This document shows positions 39,301 through 47,573 of a DNA stretch of 64,000 nucleotides, piece by piece. Positions within the stretch are counted from its first letter, which is position 1. Every line of letters starts with the position of its first letter. Source of the DNA: Lepidonotus clava (taxonomy: Eukaryota; Annelida; Polychaeta; Phyllodocida; Polynoidae); assembly GCA_936440205.1 (NCBI GenBank), contig OW387135.1, forward strand, positions 37,984,792 to 38,048,791, in the 5' to 3' direction. Position numbers and translations under genes: made by a program. A model generated the notes under the pieces. It had not been told where the DNA came from and did no database searches. It saw nothing but the letters and a program-made list of their open reading frames with translations.

Positions 39301-39839
39301 ACACTTTCTTTTTGCATTCCGGTGAAACCACCCAGTTAGTTCTACATGAACTAATGTTGAATTGATACATTTCTCATCTTCAAATGCTATTCTAATATGC
39401 ATTACATGTATAAATGAATTCGCTGTGCCCATGAAAAAAGGAATAGCAATCATTTTCATTTATTAATGTTGTTGACAGTATAGTTCCAGGTTGCAAATGC
39501 GCTATTGCGTACGTGTCTCAACGCAGCTTGCATGTAACTAAAAGCGTGCCACCTATCTAATATTCTACCTAGACAAACTACAAGACCAATTTGCCTCCTT
39601 TACATGACTCTATTGTGGATAGTCCCAGCGTACACGCACATCTATCATCTATTTGGCCTGTCTTCTGAGAGCCTGCATGATTGTTGGGGTACACCATTTC
39701 TTGGGCTAGCCAACTTGAAATGTAACCGATCTGTCATTGAACACGAATCAGGGATCATGTTCCCACTGTCGCAGAAAGAGTGCACGCCTTTAGGAACCCT
39801 GCCACATAAAACAGTTAACTACATGTAAATAGTCGGATT
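30304..39839. other. Gene desert, third part
   Basis: No supported genes in 9.5 kb. GC-rich islands lie at roughly 31,850-31,920, 32,930-33,110, 33,950-34,160, 35,170-35,340, 35,960-36,130 and 38,560-38,700. A diverged tandem pair of about 36 bp lies near 35,785-35,855. ORFs are short, AT-rich and featureless. Confidence 0.45.
34452..34489. repeat. 19-bp tandem repeat, two identical copies
   Basis: ATTCAGTATAATTTTGTAC occurs twice head to tail. Local slippage-type duplication without evident function. Confidence 0.9.
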
Positions 39840-40019
39840 CACTGGCGAATCCGGGATTTTGAAAGGGGGGGGGGGGGGGAAGGCGCTATTGGAAATATTT
39901 TTCTTTAATCACTTTTGGTGGAATTTTACATTAAAAAAATGCTAAATTTTCCGAAAAAAAGGTGGGGGGGGGGGGGGGGGGGGCGCACGCCTCCACGCCC
40001 CCTTCTGGATCCGCCACTG
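39840..40019. mobile_element. hAT-like MITE with G-rich interior
   Basis: Left end CACTGGCGAATCC and right end GGATCCGCCACTG are inverted copies with two mismatches, the same family of termini as at 4462-4620 and 5884. Long G runs lie inside both ends (near 39,866 and 39,963). No 8-bp target duplication is evident. Confidence 0.55.
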
Positions 40020-41170
40020 GTATTAGAGAGATTTTGAGACAAGGCGTCAGTTTTTAGGTTCAGGTTTCGATGAGGGGGGTCTCCTGTGGTGAGGGGTAGT
40101 GGTCAGGTTGACCTGAGGTGTAGGCAGTAGTGGTACCTGTTGTTGGGTGTGTCGTCACACACACACACCCATCGTCTCAACAATGCCAACACCCTCCCCG
40201 AGACTCCGTCATTTGCAAGTCAGATCACACTACAGGGCCACTCCAGTGCCAACTGTTGTAAAGGAAGAGGAAGTGGCTCGCTCTCATCTCCCACGCATTG
40301 ATCTATGACAACTCGATGACAGAGCGGGGACAATTCTAAAGATCATAGTGCCTCAATATTGATTTGGAGCAGAAGACATACATTTTCTTTGGACTGCTTC
40401 AAGCTATAATGTAATAGGACAAAATTAATGTTTTAATAAAACATATATTATTTCTTTGTCGAAATCAATCTGATGCTAAAGAACACAAACAGTATGCGGT
40501 GAATATATCCTCCCCAATTATGTAATATTTCCATTGAACATTAGGCTTATCTAAACCAGTGTTCGCGAATAGTGTGCGAAATATCCTAATACTTTAATAG
40601 AGATGTTTTGGTATGTTTACATGTCACATGGAGGTCTGGGGCCAAATGCATAAGAAACAGAATTAAGGACATTGCCAGATTATGGTTTGCTCCTCACACT
40701 GCTCAGGCATATCCTAAATCGTATTTAAAGTCGTATATAAATGTAACAGATCTGCATAATTATTTAAGTCGTCATGTTAATTCCTGATTGATTTCTTAGT
40801 AATAAAAATCTGGGTCAATATGATCCGGCTGATAACATTATGATCACCAACATATATTGAGATTTTGTGATAAAAAGATTATCAGGACGGTTATTCAATA
40901 GGCCCCTTAATCTCTGCTTTACTAAACTCTCCTCTGTTTATAACAACACTGGGTGATACTGATATAAACAGACCATGTAACTGACAACTAAGGCTTTCAT
41001 GACTATCATGTGTTATGATAACCCTTATCTAAGACACAGGATTTTCCTACCAACGTCATGACTGTCAAAAATAAATATGCAAGTTAAAAGAGATAAAAAT
41101 ATTGATAAATACATTGTGTCGTTGAAAGAGGACAACAGTGAAATCCCTGCACGAAGTGACGTAAATCAGA
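40020..41170. other. Intergenic DNA before the first LINE
   Basis: A GC-rich stretch at 40,030-40,340 includes CACACA and AGGTGTAGGC-like words; the rest is AT-rich. No gene seen. Confidence 0.45.
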
Positions 41171-41315
41171 TTTTTTTTTTTTTTTTTTTTTATTATTCAA
41201 AAACCACTTCACAGTGTAGTGTGATCTTCCAGTAGTTACATGAGAAGGCGGCGAATATATACAAACAAGTGGTTTGATGTAGCGGAACGATGTTAACAAG
41301 TAAGTAGGTGATAGG

Positions 41316-41395
41316 CATGGTAAGACATCAGGTCATAGTAAAACCATCAGGTCCATTTAAAAGTCCTAATCCCAGGTGAGCAGTGTCTTACCATG
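41316..41395 (-). repeat. Stem-loop-forming inverted repeat in LINE 3' UTR
   Basis: CATGGTAAGACA at 41316-41327 and TGTCTTACCATG at 41384-41395 are perfect 12-bp complements around a 56-base loop, within the 3' UTR of the LINE. In several LINE families the reverse transcriptase recognises 3' UTR structure, so this is a candidate recognition hairpin. Confidence 0.6.
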
Positions 41396-41641
41396 ACAGG
41401 ACTCAAATTATATAATTCTTTTCAATCTTATAGAGTGCGTCTTAAGAATCTCCTATGTACAGGGTGGTCAAGGCCTCACCTGTTCATGTATATTACATAC
41501 AAAATTCTCTTATGACAGTCATAATGTTTTCGAATGAATTCACAACACTCTACAAAATCATTAATGTACAGCACACTAACATAGTCATACATGATTCAAA
41601 AATTGGATGATTTACAGAATAACCTCTGGTTATCTAGCTTA

Positions 41642-44533
41642 TCACAATAGTTTATCTTTATCCCTTTTCTCTTTCAGCATAGCCTTAAAGCGTTTTTTGT
41701 TTTCTGCCCGGTGATATTCTACTCCGAGCTTTTCCCATAGATGAATTCCTCTATACAAGGGACTGCCATGAATTTTTGAAATTCGTGTGAAATGCATTTT
41801 GAATTTTGTTTTCCCACTACTACGTAATAATCTCTTACTTAAGTCGGTTTCGATGTACTTATCTACATTTCTATAGCGGTACATAAGGCAGAGTAATTTC
41901 TCTTCTCTACGGGCTTCTAACTTTTCAATTCCATATTCTGACATAAGCATATCTTCAGACTTATTACCATTTTTGGTATTATGATACTGAATTAACTTAA
42001 TTGCCTTGGATTGGATTGAATCTAATTTTCTTAATTTGTTTTTCTTTCCGCTATCATAGAGAAAATTACAATATTCCAATAATGGTAAAATCATTTGTTT
42101 GTACACTTGAATAGCTGTTTTCACAGAAATAAATCTCCTTATTTTTCTAAATATAAAGAACTTGTTATTGGCCTTTCTATATACATTATCTAGGCACTTA
42201 TCAAAACTTAGTGTACATTCCAATTCTATACCAAGATAGTTATAACTAGTCACTGTATTAAGAACAGTCCCTGCAATTTGTACAGTATCAGGTGTATCCT
42301 GCATATCTTGGATTACACTCTTTTTTCGACAAAACCACATCAGCTTAGTCTTTTTCTTGTTAATAGTCAGTCGATTCAGGTTGCACCACTTATACAGTGC
42401 ATCAACACCAAATTGTAATTTAGTAACAAGATGTGACCAGGACAACCCTTGACAGTAAATGACTGTGTCATCAGCATACATAGTTATTGACATATCGACA
42501 TTTAGTAATTCGGCACAAACATCATTTACATATAAAATAAAAAGCAAAGGCCCTAATGAGGAGCCCTGGGGGACTCCTAGTGAGATATTATTAGTTGTGG
42601 AGACAAAAGATCCCACCTTTGTTTGTTGGCTTCTATTTGTTAGATAGCTTCGAAACCAATCGATGGTATTATCATCAAAGCCATATAATCCCATTTTGTG
42701 ATACAATATTGTGTGGTTAATAGTATCAAAAGCCTTTTGATAATCTACATAAATACATCCTGTTACCAAATCCCTTCTCATATTATCATAAATATCAGAC
42801 ACAAAATCAAAAATTGCTGTTGCGGTGCTATAGTTACTTCTGAAACCATGTTGATATTCACTAAGTATATTTTCTTCTATCAGATAATTTGTAATTTGAA
42901 AGTGCACTATTTTCTCCAATAGCTTACCAGGAGTAGCCAATATAGAGATTGGTCTCCAATTCCCTTTATCTAATAAGTTGCCTGGTTTGGGAATAGGAGT
43001 AATGACTCCATTTTTCCATGATCTTGGAAAAGTACTTGAATCCAATGACAAATTGAACAGTGTTGTTATTTCTAAAACAATACATTCCAAAGCATCTTTT
43101 AATAATCTATTGTTCAGTCTTTGAATGCCACTTGGTTTATGGTGTTCAATTTCTTTTACAAGCTTCAAAACTACCTTTTCAGAGACCAAGGAAAAGGCAA
43201 AAGAATTTTGTTTCTTAATATCAAAGAAAGAACTTGGCTGCCAAGTGTCTGTGAAACTTTCTGCCAAACGTTCACCGACACTACTGAAATAATTGTTCAT
43301 AAACTCAGCTGCATCAGCATTTTCTAAAGTTTCTCCTTCATCATTTCTTATTCTTGACATAGTGACATTGGAATTTTCATTTCCTACAATCTTATTCAGT
43401 TCTCTCCAAAAACGTTTTGGATTATTCTTGTTCTCATCTAATCTAGTCTTTAAAATTTCCTCTTTAGTGCTAAGAAGAAGTCTTCTGGCATATGAACGAG
43501 CTTGCCTAAATTGATCCCAATCTGTGGGAGAGTCTCCATGCTTTGCAATTCGGAATAACCTGTCTTTTTCATGTAATGCCTCCACTACTTCACGCGTAAA
43601 CCATCCATTTTCATTTATTTGAATTTTTAATTCTTTCTCAGGGCAAAGCTTGTCAGCAGCTGATAATATGATTTTTTCAACAATTTCCCACATTGCGTCG
43701 ATATCTGGGAACAATTCCCAGAATGTTTTCCAAAGACAGTTAGAACAAACAAGCTCTTGAAATTGTTGTTTAGAGTAATTTTTATAAGTGCGACCTGAAA
43801 CATATGTTCGTTTAATTTTAGTTTTAACTTTCTTTATTCTCAAATAAATGGGCAAATGGTCACTAATACTTATATCTAAAACTTTGTTTTCAGCAATATT
43901 GTCTATGTTCGTAAAAATCAAATCAATGGTTGATTTACTTTGGTTGGTAATACGTGTTGGTTCTTGTATCACTTGTTTTAAAAGAAAATCCCTCTCAATT
44001 TCTTTCAAATCCCTAAATCCCTTTTGGTTTCGGTTGGCATAATTAATATTCAAATCACCCAGAATAATAAGGTCTTCATTGTTATTCAAATTGAGATAAT
44101 CAATAGAACTCCTTAATTCAGAGAGACCAACAGTCACATTTCCACTAGGAGGCCGATAACACAGCCCTATATACAAGCTTTTACGGTGAGGGATATTGAT
44201 CTTTAACCAGTGTTGTTCCAAATCAGGATTCACTGAGGATATTTCATGAATAACAACTGAAAAAGTAGCTATTCCATTTCTTATGTACCAAATGAGACCA
44301 CCTCCACTTTGTTTTACCTTGCTATTTGTAGTTGATGATCTATCTTGCCTAAATATAGTGTAATTTTGATGATTGATGATGGTATTTGAAATTCTCGCAT
44401 CTAGCCATGTTTCTGAAAGAGCAATTATATCTAGACCATCAAAGTAATTAAAAAATTCCTCATGATTCTTCCATAAGCTTCTAATATTCAGGTGGAGAAT
44501 TTTTAGACCTGGTTTTTTCGAAAAACTGATCAT
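41642..44533 (-). CDS. LINE ORF2: APE endonuclease and reverse transcriptase
   Basis: 963 residues, uninterrupted. Nicks target DNA and copies the element RNA by target-primed reverse transcription. The endonuclease occupies about 10-235: LHLNIRSL (Asn16), SETW (Glu41), GDLN (159-162), and SDH (224-226) are the catalytic landmarks. The reverse transcriptase runs from about 460 to 760: NWRPISIL, EYQHGFRSNYST, VDYQKAFDTINH (first Asp 597), GVPQGSSLGPLLFILYVND and the YADD box at 686-689. The C-terminal 200 residues are Lys/Arg-rich and lack an RNase H domain, as in CR1/L2 elements. Met at 44533 follows a stop codon about 30 bases upstream, so the start is well limited. Confidence 0.95.
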   Translation of the reverse strand: MISFSKKPGLKILHLNIRSLWKNHEEFFNYFDGLDIIALSETWLDARISNTIINHQNYTIFRQDRSSTTNSKVKQSGGGLIWYIRNGIATFSVVIHEISSVNPDLEQHWLKINIPHRKSLYIGLCYRPPSGNVTVGLSELRSSIDYLNLNNNEDLIILGDLNINYANRNQKGFRDLKEIERDFLLKQVIQEPTRITNQSKSTIDLIFTNIDNIAENKVLDISISDHLPIYLRIKKVKTKIKRTYVSGRTYKNYSKQQFQELVCSNCLWKTFWELFPDIDAMWEIVEKIILSAADKLCPEKELKIQINENGWFTREVVEALHEKDRLFRIAKHGDSPTDWDQFRQARSYARRLLLSTKEEILKTRLDENKNNPKRFWRELNKIVGNENSNVTMSRIRNDEGETLENADAAEFMNNYFSSVGERLAESFTDTWQPSSFFDIKKQNSFAFSLVSEKVVLKLVKEIEHHKPSGIQRLNNRLLKDALECIVLEITTLFNLSLDSSTFPRSWKNGVITPIPKPGNLLDKGNWRPISILATPGKLLEKIVHFQITNYLIEENILSEYQHGFRSNYSTATAIFDFVSDIYDNMRRDLVTGCIYVDYQKAFDTINHTILYHKMGLYGFDDNTIDWFRSYLTNRSQQTKVGSFVSTTNNISLGVPQGSSLGPLLFILYVNDVCAELLNVDMSITMYADDTVIYCQGLSWSHLVTKLQFGVDALYKWCNLNRLTINKKKTKLMWFCRKKSVIQDMQDTPDTVQIAGTVLNTVTSYNYLGIELECTLSFDKCLDNVYRKANNKFFIFRKIRRFISVKTAIQVYKQMILPLLEYCNFLYDSGKKNKLRKLDSIQSKAIKLIQYHNTKNGNKSEDMLMSEYGIEKLEARREEKLLCLMYRYRNVDKYIETDLSKRLLRSSGKTKFKMHFTRISKIHGSPLYRGIHLWEKLGVEYHRAENKKRFKAMLKEKRDKDKLL

Positions 44534-44930
44534 AATAATGGCATGTAATAATACAAGTTAATGTGAAAATATTGTGTAGATAATTACAGTAAGTGCAAAG
44601 GAAAAGAGCAAAACACAAACAGGGAGAGAGGGTCTGGTGCCAACAAGTCTGGGGCCAGATCCTGACAAACTCCAGAATTATAATTATTCTGAGTTTTTGA
44701 TCAATGATGTAGTAATATACAGATGAAATTATTCAGGTTTTGTGTAGAAATAGTCTCAGAAATTAATTTACGGTAGGTTGTGAGGGGGGGCCAATAGATA
44801 TTGCTAGACGTCACAATTAAAAAGTCTTCATAACAACCCCTTAATTCCTTGTCATTAACAAAACAGAATAAATCATTAGCATAAATACAATCTATAATAA
44901 CGACAACTGAATATACTCATTGTTGTTACT

Positions 44931-45616
44931 GGGTGGTCAAAGCCTCACCAGAACAGTTGATAATAATAAAATATATATCTTCAAAAATGTAAGTACATAG
45001 TCATATCATTGAATAAATGAATAATATAGAAAAATGACTGAATGATATGGGTGGTCAAAGCCTCACCAATCATACAGTTGTATTGGTAGATTCTTGGCTG
45101 TTATCATTGTCACTAAGCTGTGGGTGGACAGAGCCTCACCACATTTAAAGATGGATTGTAGATTTTGTATTAGTCACTCAAGAGTAGGTCTTCTCTTCCT
45201 GGATGATTATTACTGAATATTGTATTTATAGGGAAAGCATCACATAAATATAGATAGTCAGACGAACCAGGGTGGTCAAAGCCTCACCTGGAACAGACAA
45301 TCATACAGTTGTGTTAGCGGATTCCCGGCGAATATAGTTGTTCCTAAGCTGTGGGTGGACAAAGCCTCACCACAGTTGAAGCTTGTTTGCAAACTTTGTA
45401 TAAGTAACTCGGGAGTGGGTCTTCTCTGCTTGTATGATTATTACTTAATGTCACTTTATGGGGAAGACATCACCTAAATATAAATAGTCAGGTGATCCAG
45501 GGTGGTCATAGCCTCACCTGGAACAGACTTTTATAGCGCTCATAGATATATCTAAAATATCCTTTTTTCATGTCATGTTATGGCATTTACTTACCCAGGG
45601 TGGTCAAAGCCTCACC
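44931..45616 (-). repeat. Seven-copy 19-bp motif array in LINE inter-ORF spacer
   Basis: On the element's sense strand the unit is GGTGAGGCTTTGACCACCC. Copies (plus-strand coordinates) are 44931-44949, 45049-45067, 45122-45140, 45270-45288, 45353-45371, 45500-45518 and 45598-45616, at most two mismatches each. An eighth copy lies after ORF2 at 41462-41480. Part of the array comes from a tandem duplication of about 221-230 bp (units from 45049 and 45270, a third partial from 45500), each with two motifs. GGTG and CACC at the motif ends are complementary. Several copies are preceded by CA or ACA, so they also read as CAG|GTGAGG, a splice-donor-like string. Confidence 0.85.
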
Positions 45617-45643
45617 TGTTTAAGTGCAGAGTACATAAGTCAT

Positions 45644-46195
45644 TCATTCAGCAGCATTTGAGTTGGCCTTGATTGCAGTCACAAAGATTTCAGCCCATTT
45701 GGCGAGTGTATCTTTTCGGGGGTGCAGTCCATCTGCTAGCTTCGAATAAGCATGTCTGACACCTCGACCATGTCCTCTCTGCTTGTGGATAGTGTGATGT
45801 AAGAGCGGTGATTCAAGTCCGGCTTCTTTGTTCAAGCTGATGATTTCTTTATTCAAGTTCACAATTGCCTCATCTATCACGAATTGGTTGGGGTCAGGTA
45901 AGTATGGGCGCACTGGTGTCCTCACTGATGGATCACGCTGTCCATTAAGTCTTCTGTTGTTATAGTCAGCCACACTTAATCCCACTATTGGGGTGAAAAT
46001 AACTTTCACATTTGGTTTCTTCTCGAGAATGGCTTTAATGCAGGCTTTTACTGATTTCATTACACTAGATATCAGTTCATCAGGTGTGTCAAAACGAACA
46101 ACAAGATGCTTGTTCTGACCTTTACCTTGAAAAGTTGTAAAGTTATTTACTCCTGCACTCACATAAATGTATGAAGGGTCGCTGTATTTATTTAA
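45644..46195 (-). CDS. LINE ORF1 remnant: C-terminal part of an SGNH esterase domain
   Basis: The reading frame is open from 46195 after a stop; no ATG is seen at the start (the frame runs KYSDPSYIYVSAGVNNF). SAGVNN resembles block III (GxND) of SGNH hydrolases and DGLH near the end, in KLADGLHPRKDTLAKWAE, is the catalytic Asp-x-x-His of block V. The GDS nucleophile block expected upstream is missing. Either the copy is 5'-truncated, or the segment is a spliced exon: TACAG at about 46,186-46,182 is a possible acceptor. Esterase domains in ORF1 are established for CR1-like LINEs; their role is not settled. Confidence 0.6.
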   Translation of the reverse strand, partial: LNKYSDPSYIYVSAGVNNFTTFQGKGQNKHLVVRFDTPDELISSVMKSVKACIKAILEKKPNVKVIFTPIVGLSVADYNNRRLNGQRDPSVRTPVRPYLPDPNQFVIDEAIVNLNKEIISLNKEAGLESPLLHHTIHKQRGHGRGVRHAYSKLADGLHPRKDTLAKWAEIFVTAIKANSNAAE

Positions 46196-46197
46196 TT

Positions 46198-47052
46198 ATT
46201 TATCTCCAGATAATTCAGTACACATTATATAACTACCATTTTAATCTCAGAATAGGTGGAAGAGACGTTAACCTGTCCTCCAATTGTCGATTCCGGCTAC
46301 TGGGAATTTGGTATATCTCAAGTTGGAATTGCGAAATTCACAACCCGGGGCTGGTTAATACCAGTTTAAAGAAAATTAAATATCATCTCCGATATATGAC
46401 TTTTCTATATTTGCCATTGTTCCCACTGGCGATTTCTGAAATCGCGAGTATAAATTGGCTAGTGGAATACAGGTCTATCTATTTCTCAATAGTCCACTTA
46501 GAAACGACATGTGCTTAAAGAATGTTTCACTGTGTCCAATAAATCATTATATGAGCAAAGGGGTTATGGATAATACAAATTACGTTTCTTTAAAGCAATA
46601 AGAACATTTGCAAAAACTTCGAACGTTTGATCTCTTTGATGCCGACTTATGGACAAACGAAACACTGGGATCAACTGTGGGCAATGCACCCTCACTTTTA
46701 TATACAATTATTTGAAAACGTTTGTTTCTGTTTGAAACCCTGTTTACGTTTGAATCATTTTAAATATTTTTTTCAACTCCAGCAACGGCTTGTTTTATGT
46801 TTATAAATAAGGCTCACCCAATATAGAAAGAGTGTTACAACGTGGAATTCATAGTTTTAGTCTCTGCTATTGCCACAAGGGGGGTGCAGGAACGTAGATC
46901 GCGCCACCTACTGGTATGTTACAACAGAGGTGTAAGTGTTTCTCTGTTTATAAACCTCTATTCCTTTGGAATCATAGTGTAAAGAGCTTTCAAGTCCTTG
47001 ACAATATTGATACTCGTCCTTAAATTTGGCAGAAAAAGTAATGTCATATATA
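46198..47052. other. Intergenic DNA between the LINE and wbp11
   Basis: No gene seen. The stretch holds a CTCF-like motif at 46900-46914 and AT-rich flanks. It may include the end of the wbp11 3' UTR, whose poly(A) site I could not place. Confidence 0.4.
46900..46914 (-). promoter_or_regulatory. CTCF-like core motif
   Basis: CGCGCCACCTACTGG is, on the minus strand, a 14 of 15 match to the CTCF core. It lies between the foxJ1 desert and wbp11, facing the similar motif at 1884-1898. Chance matches of this quality are expected about 0.5 times per window. Confidence 0.25.
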
Positions 47053-47225
47053 CTGGGATGTAAGTTTGGGACAATGAAAAAATCGGATATAGCATTAGGA
47101 AAATCGGATCGTATCCTAAAATATTATGAAACGTGGTCTAAATATCAAATTTTGAAACAGAGTTTTGGGGATGCCTGAGTGACAAAGTTGGAATTCTGAC
47201 AAAAATCGGAAAACTTACATCCCTG
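47053..47225. mobile_element. 173-bp MITE flanked by TATATA
   Basis: Left end CTGGGATGTAAGTTT and the complement of the right end, CAGGGATGTAAGTTT, differ at one base, and TATATA stands on both sides (47047-47052, 47226-47231). A TA or longer TA-rich target duplication points to Tc1/mariner-type mobilisation. It sits about 350 bases after the wbp11 stop codon, possibly within the 3' UTR. Confidence 0.7.
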
Positions 47226-47573
47226 TATATACACTTCCAATTTGTGACTTAAGCCCCGTACCCACTAGATAATTCTTATCAAGTCGACCGACCAATCGGC
47301 ACTAAAATCAGCCAATTCTACTTGAACAATCGGCCAATTTTAGCACTGACTTATATAAAACATGCACATTTCGATATTGCATAATGATTGGTAATCTGAA
47401 TCTGCGTACAAATCTGCCGATTCTTTTAGTAGTAATAGGCTGATTTGTAAGACGATTCACCTTAGTGGGTAATATGGACAGCCCTCATACATTAAAAGTT
47501 TCAACAACATAATTCAGGTTAAAACTGCAAGTAATATCAGGACTTACCATACTGTCGGTTATGCAGCTCTGTT

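Larger units (their letters stand above)
41171..46197 (-). mobile_element. CR1/L2-like LINE, minus strand, about 5 kb
   Basis: The 3' end is marked by a 21-base T run at 41171-41191 on the plus strand, the element's poly(A) tail. Reading on the minus strand, a partial ORF1 (46195-45644) is followed by a repeat-filled spacer, ORF2 (44533-41642) and a 3' UTR of about 450 bases. APE-type endonuclease plus reverse transcriptase, with an SGNH esterase in ORF1, is the known layout of CR1/L2-type elements. The left part of ORF1 is absent, so the copy is probably 5'-truncated near 46,200. I found no clear target-site duplication. The long open ORF2 and intact tail suggest a young copy. Confidence 0.85.

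Noticed and set aside
44931-45616. CRISPR-like appearance of the 19-mer array
   Set aside because: Spacing is irregular (73-148 bases), spacers are partly related by duplication, and the array is inside a eukaryotic LINE.
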